DNA from: CBHTSZ01 sp966095765 | Lineage (GTDB): Bacteria > Patescibacteriota > Saccharimonadia > Saccharimonadales > Saccharimonadaceae | Reading direction: 5' to 3' | Length of the DNA: 64,000 nucleotides | NCBI GenBank assembly: GCA_966095765.1 | Contig: CBHTSZ010000004.1 | Span: 1 to 64,000 of the forward strand | Shown here: positions 29,417-38,045 of the stretch, in pieces | Numbering within the stretch: the stretch's first letter is position 1 | How the letters are laid out: each line of letters opens with the position of its first letter | The notes under the pieces: model-generated | Database searches by the model: none | Seen by the model: only the letters and a program-made list of their open reading frames with translations | What the model was told of the DNA's origin: nothing | Position numbers and translations under genes: made by a program

Positions 29417-31078
29417 ATGCAGCGTGCCGTTATCGAATGCCTCAAAGAAACCATCCAATCCAGCTATGGCCTTGAAATTGAGCCAGTACTGACCCGCCCT
29501 GAAGCGCAGTTCGGGGACTTTGCGACAAACGTGGCGCTGCAGCTCGCTGGTCGAGTCGGCAAGAAGCCGCAAGATGTCGCAAGCCACCTAGCCGATGCAG
29601 TGCGTGAGCTCGATGATGTACTCGAGGTATCCGTAGCTGGACCGGGCTTTTTGAATATCAAGCTCACCGACGCAGCCCTTGCTGGAGCCTGGTCGCTCGC
29701 ACCAGAACAACACTATCGCCACCAGACGGTTGTGGTCGAGTATTCTGATCCGAACCCGTTTAAGGTTCTGCATGCGGGACATCTCTACACCTCTATCATG
29801 GGTGACGCGATCGCGAACCTCGTTGAAGCTGCGGGCGGAGATGTTCACCGGGTAAACTTTGGCGGCGACGTTGGCCTGCATGTAGGGAAAAGCATGTGGG
29901 CGATTGTGAAAACTCTGGGCGGGGAATACCCCGATAAGCTCGCTGAGATTCCGGCTGATGAGCGCGCCCCGTGGATGGCTGAACGTTACGTCGAGGGTAG
30001 CAACGCGTATGAGGACGACGCCGAGGCAAAAGCAGCGATTGTTGAGTACAACAAGCGGGTTTATAAGTTGCACGCCGGGAACGACCACGAGTCTGATTTT
30101 GCAAAGATCTACTGGACCTGTCGCGAGTGGAGTTATGCGTACTTTGACGCGTTCTACGCGCGTATCGGTTCACACTTTGAAAAGTATTACCCGGAAAGTG
30201 CTGTTGCAGAGCGTGGACTTAAAGAAGTACGTGCCCAGATCGGCGAGGTTTTTGATGAATCAAACGGCGCTGTCGTGTTCGCAGGAGAAGCATTCGGACT
30301 CCATACCCGTGTGTTTATTAACCGAGAAGGGTTGCCAACCTATGAGACTAAGGATGTTGGCCTTATCTTCCATAAATATGACGACTACCGTTTTGACCGT
30401 TCAATCGTGATCACGGCAAATGAACAGGCGCAGTACATGGCAGTAGTACTCAAAGCAATCGAGCAGTTTGCGCCAGAACTTGCACGCAGCACGACCCACC
30501 TCACGCACGGTATCGTTAAGCTTGCTGGTGGCGTCAAGATGAGTAGTCGTAAGGGTAATTTCCTGCGTGCTGTTGACGTGCTCGATGTGGCCGAGCAGGC
30601 AAACACCGCGCTCAACAACACCCCTGATGAGCGCGTCAGCCAAGGGGCAGTCAAGTACGCCTTTTTGAAGCAGCGCATGGGTAACGACATTATCTACGAT
30701 CCGGAAGAATCAGTCAGTCTGCAGGGCAACAGTGGTCCATATCTCCAGTACGCGCATGCCAGGGCTTGCTCGATTATCGGCAAGAGTACTGTCGCGCCTG
30801 AGTTTAGTAACGAGACACTTGACGCTTCCGAGCGTCTGTTGGTGCGAAAACTGAGTGAATACCCTGAAGTGCTCACCGATGCAACGCGCGAACTCATGCC
30901 GCACCTCGTCTGCACCTACCTCTTTGATCTTGCTCAGACGTTTAACCGCTTCTACGAAAACTCTCGAATCATTGGTGACTCACGCGAAGCATTGCGCCTT
31001 GCGCTTGCTGTTCGTTACCGTGATACGCTTGCGCATGGTCTTGCGCTGCTTGGTATCGGGGCACCCGATAGTTTGTAA
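29417..31078 (+). CDS. argS: Arginine--tRNA ligase
   Basis: 553 aa. Class Ia synthetase that needs tRNA for activation. The N-terminal additional domain (about 1-85), the HIGH-type motif reads LHAGHLYTS at about 117-125, and a KMSSRKGN loop is at about 374-381. The C-terminal DALR anticodon-binding domain ends in YRDTLAHGLALLGI. Length is normal. It would charge the tRNA-Arg(GCG) in this window. Monocistronic with a nearly leaderless start. Confidence 0.96.
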   Translation: MQRAVIECLKETIQSSYGLEIEPVLTRPEAQFGDFATNVALQLAGRVGKKPQDVASHLADAVRELDDVLEVSVAGPGFLNIKLTDAALAGAWSLAPEQHYRHQTVVVEYSDPNPFKVLHAGHLYTSIMGDAIANLVEAAGGDVHRVNFGGDVGLHVGKSMWAIVKTLGGEYPDKLAEIPADERAPWMAERYVEGSNAYEDDAEAKAAIVEYNKRVYKLHAGNDHESDFAKIYWTCREWSYAYFDAFYARIGSHFEKYYPESAVAERGLKEVRAQIGEVFDESNGAVVFAGEAFGLHTRVFINREGLPTYETKDVGLIFHKYDDYRFDRSIVITANEQAQYMAVVLKAIEQFAPELARSTTHLTHGIVKLAGGVKMSSRKGNFLRAVDVLDVAEQANTALNNTPDERVSQGAVKYAFLKQRMGNDIIYDPEESVSLQGNSGPYLQYAHARACSIIGKSTVAPEFSNETLDASERLLVRKLSEYPEVLTDATRELMPHLVCTYLFDLAQTFNRFYENSRIIGDSREALRLALAVRYRDTLAHGLALLGIGAPDSL

Positions 31079-31149
31079 ATATTGCCACGACTCAAAAATA
31101 GCTTATAATTAACCTCACTAACAGAGGTAATAAGGAGTTATACAAAGGT

Positions 31150-31536
31150 ATGGCAACGAAAAGTGAAAAAGCAGCTGCAGCAAAAGCCCGTGCAGCAAAA
31201 CTGACCAAAGGACATGGTGGTGGCTTCCTGACGTTCGTGCGTGAACAGGGTGTCGTCGGTCTTGCTGTCGGTCTTGCAATCGGTACTGCAGCTGGCGCAA
31301 GCGTGAAGGTTATCGTTGATGAGTTCATCTCACCACTCGTTGCTCTCATGACTCGCGGTATTGACCTCAACAGCCTCAAGTGGGTAATCATGGCTGCTGA
31401 TGGTAACAACAAGGAGGTCGCGATCGGCTGGGGTGCTATCCTCAGCTCTGTCATCACACTGCTCGCAACGGCATTTGTGATCTACTGGATCGTTCATATC
31501 GCCAAGCTTGACCGCATGGACAAGAAAAAGGACTAG
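31150..31536 (+). CDS. mscL: Large-conductance mechanosensitive channel (MscL family)
   Basis: 128 aa, normal length. The basic N-terminus (Lys/Ala-rich, about 1-22) is longer than usual. TM1 starts with FVREQGVVGLAVGLAIGTAAGA (about 30-50 pattern), and TM2 lies at about 95-117, followed by a basic tail DRMDKKKD. MscL opens under extreme membrane tension to release solutes on osmotic downshift. The charged RGN of typical MscL is REQ here. A TATAAT box lies near 31103 and AAGGAG precedes the start. Confidence 0.88.
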   Translation: MATKSEKAAAAKARAAKLTKGHGGGFLTFVREQGVVGLAVGLAIGTAAGASVKVIVDEFISPLVALMTRGIDLNSLKWVIMAADGNNKEVAIGWGAILSSVITLLATAFVIYWIVHIAKLDRMDKKKD

Positions 31537-31557
31537 TTTCGACAGTCGTTATTACTA

Positions 31558-31586
31558 AAAACTCCGGTGTTATGCCGGAGTTTTTT
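31558..31586. terminator. Bidirectional terminator shared with hxlR 3' end
   Basis: AAAACTCCGG, loop, CCGGAGTTTTTT. The last codons of the convergent HxlR gene (K-T-P-A-stop) lie inside the stem. Confidence 0.88.
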
Positions 31587-31899
31587 CTGTACTTCGAGTA
31601 TACTTGTCACCCCAGTCTGCCATAGCCCTGAGGACAGGGATGAGGGCTTCACCTTTTTCGGTGAGCTGGTAGCCACCTTCGGTGCAGGTGCAGATAATGC
31701 CCTGCTCGGTGAGATCATCGAGGCGAGAGGAAAGGGTGCGGGGGTTGAGTTCCGGTACCGACTCAGTAAAATCACGAAAGCGCTTTGGGCCGCTGCACAG
31801 GTCACGAAGAAGCAGGGCGGTCCATTTCTGACCGATCACTTCCATGGCGGCACCGATACAGCCGACACGGTTTTCAAGTGGGGGTAGCGCAGAGTTCAT
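31570..31899 (-). CDS. HxlR-family winged-helix transcriptional regulator
   Basis: 109 aa, standard size. The core is CIGAAMEVIGQKWTALLL and FRDFTESVPELNPRTLSSRL, the family's helix-turn-helix, followed by the wing GYQLTEKGEALIPVL. HxlR/YodB-type proteins often sense electrophiles or redox state through cysteines; here cysteines occur at about residues 14, 36, 70 and 72. It is divergently transcribed from the NAD(P)H:FMN reductase, its likely target. A TATAGT box (minus strand) ends 7 nt before its ATG. Confidence 0.9.
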   Translation of the reverse strand: MNSALPPLENRVGCIGAAMEVIGQKWTALLLRDLCSGPKRFRDFTESVPELNPRTLSSRLDDLTEQGIICTCTEGGYQLTEKGEALIPVLRAMADWGDKYTRSTEKTPA

Positions 31900-31935
31900 A
31901 CTATTTACTATACTCTATATAGCAAAAAGAAAGGT
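31895..31935. promoter_or_regulatory. Divergent promoter/operator between hxlR and the FMN reductase gene
   Basis: ACTATTTACTATACTCTATATAG contains overlapping -10 boxes for both genes (TATACT on plus, TATAGT on minus) and repeated ACTAT steps. A regulator bound here would affect both promoters, as in HxlR systems. The exact operator cannot be defined by eye. Confidence 0.45.
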
Positions 31936-31942
31936 AGCCTCT

Positions 31943-32530
31943 ATGAAGATTCAAATTATTACCTGCTCCATCCGTGACGGCCGGGCAACGCCGCGCGTGG
32001 CACGTTGGGCTGAAAACAAAGCTCACCAGCTCTGGAACGACATCGAGATCGAAGCAGTTGATCTCAAGTCATTTGATCTGCCGCTCTACACCGAAGATCC
32101 TTCTCCGCTTGATAACAAAGATCGCCACCCCGAGCCAAAGGTTCAGGCGTGGCTCGATACGCTTTCGCGTGCCGATGGCTATGTCTTTGTGACACCAGAG
32201 TACAACCACGGTATGCCATCAGCTCTTAAGAACGCGCTTGATTTCGTAGATGTGCAGCTCCAGCGAAAACCTATGGCTATCATCGCGCACGGTACGGTTG
32301 GTGGGGCGCGTTCGATCGAACAGCTCAAGCTAGTACTCAACAGTAGTATCGGCGCTATACCAGTTCCGCAAACAGTAACATTGGTCGGACCGGTGTCGCG
32401 TGGTGAGCTGCTTTCCGAAGAAGGCGAAGCGCTGTCATCGGCACTCAGCGGCGCTGAGCGGGCACTTGAGTCAACGCTCCAGAGTCTTCGCTGGTATGCG
32501 GAAGCGCTCTACGAAAAACGTAACGCCTAG
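31943..32530 (+). CDS. NAD(P)H-dependent FMN reductase
   Basis: 195 aa from the ATG at 31943; GAAAGGT upstream gives an SD site, and residues before it are not family-like. A flavodoxin-like fold: the phosphate-binding CSIRDGR loop at about 7-13 and the TPEYNHGMPSALKNALDF flavin-binding block at about 78-95. Enzymes of this family reduce FMN, quinones, azo dyes or chromate. Control by the adjacent HxlR regulator suggests a response to electrophile stress. Confidence 0.9.
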   Translation: MKIQIITCSIRDGRATPRVARWAENKAHQLWNDIEIEAVDLKSFDLPLYTEDPSPLDNKDRHPEPKVQAWLDTLSRADGYVFVTPEYNHGMPSALKNALDFVDVQLQRKPMAIIAHGTVGGARSIEQLKLVLNSSIGAIPVPQTVTLVGPVSRGELLSEEGEALSSALSGAERALESTLQSLRWYAEALYEKRNA

Positions 32531-32545
32531 CGGTCGCAAAACTAT

Positions 32546-32574
32546 AAAAAACCGGCTTAGAAGGCCGGTTTTTG
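32546..32574. terminator. Bidirectional terminator shared with the FHA gene 3' end
   Basis: AAAAACCGGC, loop, GCCGGTTTTT; the FHA protein's last codons (K-P-A-F-stop) are in the stem. Confidence 0.88.
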
Positions 32575-33114
32575 TTTGGCTGGGTCATAGAGCCATTCCC
32601 AGTCGACTTCATCGATTGCAGGATCGGAATGTACCAGGTCAGACTCGGTATCGTTTGATATTTCAAACGTTCGTTCTTGCCAGCTTTTTTCACTTTTACC
32701 GATGAGATGTGAGCCGTTTGCTGAGCTGTTGTCATGGATCGTGAGGCTGTCACCGGCATCTGTCCGTATGTAGCCGAGCACAAGGTGTTCTTCGGAGATG
32801 ATCTCTGACTCTAGGAGCGGAAGTTCAATCTGATTGCGACCAATGATTGCGGTATGGCCGAGAGGAATCCTGAGTCGTTGCACGGCAGCGTCGTCGCCGC
32901 GCAGCTCCGCAAAACCAGATCGGTCGACGACATCAACCTCAAGGACTTTTCGCCCGAGATGACGACGGACAGTAAGACGTTCGAGGTCAATGTGCGCCAG
33001 GCTACTCTCCTGAGATGAGAGCGACACCGAGATGGTGTCAGCTGTCTCGTGCACCGGAATAGTAGCGTGGATTCGTTCAACGTAGCCGGTGTGGTTTGAG
33101 TAAGTGTTTGGCAC
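32557..33114 (-). CDS. FHA domain protein
   Basis: 185 aa, GTG start. The C-terminal half carries the FHA core: AIIGRNQIEL (GR strand), EIISEEHLVLGY (S..H), and IHDNSSANGSHLIG (NG turn), at about residues 90-145. FHA domains bind phosphothreonine, so a Ser/Thr kinase partner may exist elsewhere in the genome. The N-terminal ~80 residues are beta-rich and not recognised. No membrane segment is seen. Confidence 0.75.
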   Translation of the reverse strand: MPNTYSNHTGYVERIHATIPVHETADTISVSLSSQESSLAHIDLERLTVRRHLGRKVLEVDVVDRSGFAELRGDDAAVQRLRIPLGHTAIIGRNQIELPLLESEIISEEHLVLGYIRTDAGDSLTIHDNSSANGSHLIGKSEKSWQERTFEISNDTESDLVHSDPAIDEVDWEWLYDPAKQKPAF

Positions 33115-33188
33115 GATATTCTTTATTTTCTAAATCGCTTCTGCTTTCGACTATAGACCTGTCGGAATAGATGTCAAGGAATGTCCGT

Positions 33189-33194
33189 TATACT
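33189..33194 (+). promoter_or_regulatory. -10 element (TATACT) of orn, leaderless
   Basis: TATACT ends 6 nt before the ATG at 33201. This fixes the start codon choice, since an earlier in-frame start lies upstream of the promoter. Confidence 0.6.
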
Positions 33195-33200
33195 AGCTGT

Positions 33201-33746
33201 ATGAGCAAAGTGAACGTGAGTGATCGACTCCTGTGGGTCGACCTGGAAATGACCGGCCTGGATCCGGTAAACGACCGTATTTTAGAAGTGGCGGCTATCG
33301 TCACTGATTGGGACTTTAACGAACTCGGCAGCTACGAGGCTGTGATAAACCAGCCGGACAGCGTTCTCGATGGCATGGATGAGTGGTGCACGACCCAACA
33401 CGGTGCGAGCGGTCTCACGGAGCGCGTCAAGAACAGCAGGCTCTCTGAGACAGAGGCCGAAGCTCAGTTGATTGAATTTGCCAGGGCACATTGTGGCGAC
33501 GAGGAAGGAGTAAAGATCCTTCTCTGCGGCAACTCCATCCACATGGACCGGCGCTTTATAGAGCAACAGTGGAAGCAGTTCGATGCACTCCTGCATTACC
33601 GGATGCTTGACGTCAGTGCCTGGAAGGTCGTTTTTGAAGGGAAGTACAAAAAGCGGTTCACGAAGCCCGAAGAGCATCGTGCACTTGCCGATATCCGTGG
33701 CAGTATCCAGGAGCTCAAACACTACCTTGGAAAGGTGAAAGTGTAA
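33201..33746 (+). CDS. orn: Oligoribonuclease
   Basis: 181 aa, the family's normal length. A DEDDh 3'-5' exonuclease that finishes RNA decay by degrading 2-5-nt oligomers. Motif I WVDLEMTGLDP at about 9-19 (D and E), motif II with D-R-F (HMDRRFI at about 113) and motif III HRALADIRGSIQEL with the catalytic H and D near 158-163. Orn is mainly known from Proteobacteria and Actinobacteria, so its presence here fits an actinobacterial connection. The YjbR gene overlaps its stop by 1 nt. Confidence 0.93.
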   Translation: MSKVNVSDRLLWVDLEMTGLDPVNDRILEVAAIVTDWDFNELGSYEAVINQPDSVLDGMDEWCTTQHGASGLTERVKNSRLSETEAEAQLIEFARAHCGDEEGVKILLCGNSIHMDRRFIEQQWKQFDALLHYRMLDVSAWKVVFEGKYKKRFTKPEEHRALADIRGSIQELKHYLGKVKV

Positions 33747-34075
33747 TGGACAGAGAAGCGATCGTAGAAGCAATCACTAGTCTTCCTGGTGTCGTCCTCG
33801 ACTATCCGTTCGGTGAAGACGTCGCTGTCTATAAACTTGGATCTGAGAAGGGGAAGATGTTCGCATTGATCCAGGAGGGTTCAAGGCCGGTACGTCTCAG
33901 CCTCAAGTGCGATCCAACGCTTGCCGAGCTCCTACGGGAAAAATACGAGACGGTACTGCCGGGCTACCACCTCAACAAAAAGCACTGGAACACGATCATC
34001 TGCAGCGGGCAGGTACCTGATGACGAGCTACGTGACCTCATTCGTCACAGCTACGAACTCGTCAAAAACGGCTAG
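33746..34075 (+). CDS. MmcQ/YjbR family protein
   Basis: 109 aa. The family's small cytoplasmic fold with PGVVLDYPFGEDVAVYKLG (about 13-31), GKMFALI, LSLKCDP and the KKHWNTI motif (about 77-83). The fold resembles DNA-binding domains (CyaY-like), but the molecular role is not known. Translationally coupled to orn (TAATG). The convergent 193-aa gene overlaps its end by 4 nt. Confidence 0.88.
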   Translation: MDREAIVEAITSLPGVVLDYPFGEDVAVYKLGSEKGKMFALIQEGSRPVRLSLKCDPTLAELLREKYETVLPGYHLNKKHWNTIICSGQVPDDELRDLIRHSYELVKNG

Positions 34076-34653
34076 TTCGTCGCGAGCTTTTCAAGTTCGC
34101 TGACGTAGCCGCTGAGATGCTTATACTCGGCTACTAGCGCTGTCTTAAGTGTCTTTGATTTGGTTTTGTCGTGTAGTTCACGGAGCAGAGCAGCCAGTGA
34201 TTCAAGCTTTTGACCAAGCGTTGTGCGATATGTCGTGTCGTACTGGGCGTTAAGCTTTGCGGTTGCGAGCTTATCAAATGTAGCGGAGTCAGCTTCGGCA
34301 GCGACGATGTCTTTATCCATCTTTTTTGCGATACCAGCTTTGGCCATCTCGCTTTGTATGTGTGCGCTGTCGCTGAGCAAAATGAGGTTTAGCTCGCTGT
34401 TGATCTTTTGGAGGTTGTCGTCTGAGAGATTCTTTTGACCATCGGCAACGAGCTTAAGAGTGGTTGCTTGGCGGGCACTGAGGCGCTGCATGAGCTGTCC
34501 GCTATTGTCTGAACCTGCCGCGATGAGCATGAAACCACCGACGAGTACAGCGATAATCCCCAGTATGATCAACACGACCCGTGCGGGAAAGGCACCAGCT
34601 GGTTTTTGCGCGGTTGGTGTAGGGACCGGTCTGCCGAGGAGTGTGGGATCCAT
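34072..34653 (-). CDS. Membrane-anchored helical protein of unknown function
   Basis: 193 aa with the ATG at 34653; the upstream in-frame ATG at 34710 would give an odd cysteine-rich N-terminus. A cytoplasmic P/T-rich segment (about 1-22) precedes one membrane helix (about 25-48). An external, mostly alpha-helical domain of about 140 aa follows with few hydrophobics (LSARQATTLKLVADGQKN, LESLAALLRELHDKTKSKT). No named family recognised. Overlaps yjbR by 4 nt convergently. Confidence 0.65.
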   Translation of the reverse strand: MDPTLLGRPVPTPTAQKPAGAFPARVVLIILGIIAVLVGGFMLIAAGSDNSGQLMQRLSARQATTLKLVADGQKNLSDDNLQKINSELNLILLSDSAHIQSEMAKAGIAKKMDKDIVAAEADSATFDKLATAKLNAQYDTTYRTTLGQKLESLAALLRELHDKTKSKTLKTALVAEYKHLSGYVSELEKLATN

Positions 34654-34697
34654 ATGCACCTTATTTAAGCATAAGTATCTACAGAGGTACAGGGTGT

Positions 34698-34703
34698 TAC
34701 AAT
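34698..34703 (+). promoter_or_regulatory. -10 element (TACAAT) of dnaG-rpoD operon
   Basis: TACAAT ends 8 nt before the dnaG ATG at 34712; no SD. Confidence 0.55.
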
Positions 34704-34711
34704 AAAACAAG

Positions 34712-36484
34712 ATGAACGGGGAAGCAAAAGAGGAAGTCCGCGCAAAACTCGATATCGAGGCGGTTATTGGCGAGTACGTGCAGTTGAGGCGAGCCGGTCG
34801 AAACTGGAAGGGTCTCAGCCCGTTTTCGGATGAGAAAACGCCGAGCTTTTTCGTCAGTCCAGATAAGGGTATTTGGCATGATTTTAGTTCAAATCAGGGT
34901 GGCGATGTCTTTAGTTTTGTCATGATGGTCGAAGGCTTGGACTTTCGCGGGGCGCTCGAGCACTTAGCACGCAAGGCAGGCGTTGACCTCAGTCAGTATG
35001 AACAAAAAAGTGGTGCATCTCGAGGCATTGCCGAAAAGAAAAAGCGCTTGCTCGCCATGCACGAGAGCGCAGCAACGTTCTATCAGCGCAGTTTACTGGC
35101 GCGCCCAGAAGCCGTCGAGTACGTTAAAAAACGTGGCTTCAATCGTCAGGTGGTACATGACTTTCGTCTTGGCTATGCACCGAGTGACGGTCGCAGTCTT
35201 CTAAACTTTCTGACCAAAAAAGGGTATACCACCAGCGAGCTCCGTGATGGCGGTCTGATTGGCTCTCGTGGATCTGACCTGTTTCGGGATCGGCTCATGA
35301 TACCGCTCATGGACGGCCAGGGGCAGGTGATCGGTTTTACGGCACGCCTGGTCCGTGACGTCCAGGGCGCACCTAAATACCTCAACACACCCCAAACGCT
35401 GCTTTACGATAAAGGCCGTCATGTATTTGGGCTCCATCTTGCCAAGGAGGCGATCAGAAAAGGCGACCAAGCAGTCATCGTCGAGGGAAATCTCGATGTC
35501 ATCAGCTCGCATCAGGCAGGGGTGCAGCAGGTAGTGGCGACTGCCGGTACCGCGCTTACCGAGTACCACTTGCGAGCGCTCAGTCGATTGACTGAACATA
35601 TCGCGCTGTCGTTTGATGGCGACAAGGCCGGTCTTGCGGCAACGGAGCGGTCTATTCCGATAGCGCAGCATGTCGGCATAGAACTGAGTGTCGTGACGCT
35701 CCCGGATGGCTTTAAAGACCCAGATGAACTCATACAAAAAGATGTCGCCCTCTGGCAAAAAGCACTTCGCGATACCCAGCCTGCAGTTGAGTGGATTATT
35801 TCTCACTACCAAACCCAGTACGATATCGAAAAGCACTACGATAAGGAGCAGCTAGTAAATAGAGTTGCACGACTGCTCCGGCAGATCGACAGTATCGTTC
35901 AGCAGCGGCACTATGCGCAGATCCTAGGGAAGGCAACAAACCTGCCGCCCGAAACATTGGAGCAGGCTATCGCGCTGCTTGATGCTGAGGCGCCTCAGAG
36001 TTCGTTTAAGGCTCCCGAGCAGAAAACATCAGCCGAGACACAGTTAGACCAGCCGAAACAGGACCATTTGCTTGCGCTTTTGTGTCTTGGGAGTGACATG
36101 CGTGACATCGCGATGGAGCTCAGTGTCGATGCGTTTGACGGCGAGGCTCGACAGGCGCTATTTCGCTATCTCGTCACGCATCCTGAGGCGACGCCACTGA
36201 CAGACGTGCCACCGGAGTTGCAACTCTATGAAACCTATGTCAAAATAGTACAATTGAAAGCCGAGACGAAGTACGTTGAGCATACTGCTCAGGAGCGCAT
36301 CTATGAAGCCTCCCATCTCGTAGGGCAAATAAAGCAGCAACATCTGAAACAAAAGAAATTATCGCTGACAGCTCGGCTCCGCGAAGCGGAAACGGGCGGA
36401 AACGAAGCGGACATACTACGGCTCAGAAATGAGCTAAATGACCTTATCAAGGAGGAGCACACCCGTGGCAAAAGCCGTACATGA
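34712..36484 (+). CDS. dnaG: DNA primase with degenerate zinc-binding domain
   Basis: 590 aa. Makes RNA primers at the replication fork. The N-terminal zinc-binding domain (about 14-95) keeps the fold residues (RAGRNWKGLSPF, EKTPSFFVSP, NQGGDVFSF). However, the four zinc ligands of the CHC2 motif are replaced: CxxH is S36-P-F-S39, and CxxC is D57-F-S-S60. The TOPRIM catalytic core is intact (VIVEGNLDV at about 256-264 and SFDGDKAG at about 301). A helical C-terminal region (about 440-590) is present. First gene of the dnaG-rpoD-kinase operon. Confidence 0.93.
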   Translation: MNGEAKEEVRAKLDIEAVIGEYVQLRRAGRNWKGLSPFSDEKTPSFFVSPDKGIWHDFSSNQGGDVFSFVMMVEGLDFRGALEHLARKAGVDLSQYEQKSGASRGIAEKKKRLLAMHESAATFYQRSLLARPEAVEYVKKRGFNRQVVHDFRLGYAPSDGRSLLNFLTKKGYTTSELRDGGLIGSRGSDLFRDRLMIPLMDGQGQVIGFTARLVRDVQGAPKYLNTPQTLLYDKGRHVFGLHLAKEAIRKGDQAVIVEGNLDVISSHQAGVQQVVATAGTALTEYHLRALSRLTEHIALSFDGDKAGLAATERSIPIAQHVGIELSVVTLPDGFKDPDELIQKDVALWQKALRDTQPAVEWIISHYQTQYDIEKHYDKEQLVNRVARLLRQIDSIVQQRHYAQILGKATNLPPETLEQAIALLDAEAPQSSFKAPEQKTSAETQLDQPKQDHLLALLCLGSDMRDIAMELSVDAFDGEARQALFRYLVTHPEATPLTDVPPELQLYETYVKIVQLKAETKYVEHTAQERIYEASHLVGQIKQQHLKQKKLSLTARLREAETGGNEADILRLRNELNDLIKEEHTRGKSRT

Positions 36485-37475
36485 CGATGATCTGCAAGAC
36501 GATCTCGTACAAGATGAAGCAACCGTAACCCTCGATGACGCAGCGGAAAAGCTCGCTGATGTTGACGAGCCAGACACTGATGAACTCGAAGAAACTGAGG
36601 ATTGGCAAGAAGACCAACCGCAGACTTTCTTTGACGATGTTTCAGACGACTCGGTTCGTCTGTACCTGCGTGAAATCGGTAAGATTCCGCTACTAAATGC
36701 CGAGGAAGAGCTGGCGCTCGCCCAAAAAGTCGTCGCTGGCGACAAGAAAGCAAAAGACCAGATGGCTGAGGCGAACATGCGTCTGGTCGTCTCGATCGCC
36801 AAACGCTATAGCGGCCGTGGGCTTGATTTCCTCGACCTCATCCAAGAGGGAAACACTGGCTTGCTTCGAGCCGTTGAAAAGTTTGACCCGGACAAGGGGT
36901 TCAAGTTCTCAACCTACGCAACGTGGTGGATCCGTCAAGCAATCACCCGTGCGATCGCCGACCAGGCTCGTACGATCCGTATCCCAGTGCACATGGTGGA
37001 GACTATCAACAAGCTGCTCCGTACCCAGCGGCGTATGACTCAGGACCTCAACCGTGAACCGACTATCGAAGAGCTTGCCAAAGAGCTCGAGATGGAACCG
37101 GAAAAAGTCGAGTACGTCATGAAGATTAAGCAGGATATCCACTCGCTCGACGCAGGTGTCGGTCGTGATGGTGATGACGAAGACTCAGTGCTTGGTGACT
37201 TTATCGAAGACGAAGACGCCGCAAGCCCAGAAGATTCAGCTGCCAACCAGCTTCTCAAAGAGCAGGTTCAGGACATCCTCTCGGTCCTCACTGAACGTGA
37301 GCAAAAGATCGTCAAGATGCGCTTTGGTCTCGAGGACGGCAAAAGCCACACCCTCGAAGAAGTCGGTCAAGAGTTTGCCGTGACCCGTGAGCGTATCCGT
37401 CAGATTGAAGCCAAAGCTCTCACGAAGCTTCGCAAGCACAAAGATGCCAAGAAACTCTATGAATATCTCAGCTAA
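36465..37475 (+). CDS. rpoD: RNA polymerase primary sigma factor
   Basis: 336 aa. I chose the GTG at 36465 because AAGGAGG (36450-36456) lies at good spacing; it overlaps dnaG by 20 nt. An acidic N-terminus (about 1-60) replaces region 1.1. Region 1.2 (SVRLYLREIGKIPLL) and region 2 (NMRLVVSIAKRYSGRGLDFL, then FSTYATWWIRQAITRAI) follow. Region 3 is present, as is region 4 with VTRERIRQIEAKALTKL at about 306-322. This is the housekeeping sigma that should read the TATACT-type -10 boxes seen here. Confidence 0.96.
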   Translation: MAKAVHDDDLQDDLVQDEATVTLDDAAEKLADVDEPDTDELEETEDWQEDQPQTFFDDVSDDSVRLYLREIGKIPLLNAEEELALAQKVVAGDKKAKDQMAEANMRLVVSIAKRYSGRGLDFLDLIQEGNTGLLRAVEKFDPDKGFKFSTYATWWIRQAITRAIADQARTIRIPVHMVETINKLLRTQRRMTQDLNREPTIEELAKELEMEPEKVEYVMKIKQDIHSLDAGVGRDGDDEDSVLGDFIEDEDAASPEDSAANQLLKEQVQDILSVLTEREQKIVKMRFGLEDGKSHTLEEVGQEFAVTRERIRQIEAKALTKLRKHKDAKKLYEYLS

Positions 37476-38022
37476 GTCTGAGCTGATCGGCGTTGCCGGG
37501 ACGTTTGCGAGTGGCAAGGATCTCCTTGCTCACTACCTGAGTAATCACTACGGCTACACGCACCCGTCAACCAGCGAGCTCGTACGCAACGTTGCGATGA
37601 AAGAACGGGGCTCGGTAGAGCGAGACGTGCTACAGCAAGTTGCAAAAGACTATCGCTATACGCACGGTGCTGATATTTTCGTGCAGATGTCACTTGAGGC
37701 GCCGCGCCCAACGATTATCACTGGCCTGCGCTCGCCTGGCGAGGCTAAGGCTATCAAAGCTGCGGGCGGCACCCTCGTGTTTGTCGATGCACCTATTGAG
37801 CTACGGTACGAGAGAATGAGAAATCGTGACCGCGACCAAGAATCCCAACTGACACTCGAAGAATTTAAAGCTCGTGAGCAAAAAGAGTGGCATGCTGGGG
37901 ACAGTGACGCCGACTTCAGCCTCAAAACCATCAAAGAGATGGCAGACATTCAGCTCGATAGTACTTTGGGCAAAGATGATTTCATCGCCCATGCGGAAAA
38001 GCTTTTACACCTTTCCGAATAG
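37459..38022 (+). CDS. P-loop NMP/dephospho-CoA kinase-like protein
   Basis: 187 aa from the ATG at 37459, which overlaps the rpoD end by 17 nt. Walker A reads GVAGTFASGKD at about 10-20. Further features are ITGLRSPGEAKAIKAAGG at about 90-107 and a lid-like RYERMRNRDRDQ region at about 118-129, as in the deoxynucleoside monophosphate kinase and dephospho-CoA kinase group. The exact substrate cannot be set by eye; nucleotide salvage is most likely. Third gene of the operon; strong terminator follows. Confidence 0.75.
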   Translation: MNISAKSELIGVAGTFASGKDLLAHYLSNHYGYTHPSTSELVRNVAMKERGSVERDVLQQVAKDYRYTHGADIFVQMSLEAPRPTIITGLRSPGEAKAIKAAGGTLVFVDAPIELRYERMRNRDRDQESQLTLEEFKAREQKEWHAGDSDADFSLKTIKEMADIQLDSTLGKDDFIAHAEKLLHLSE

Positions 38023-38045
38023 CGCGCCTTATTACGGGATAAGCT

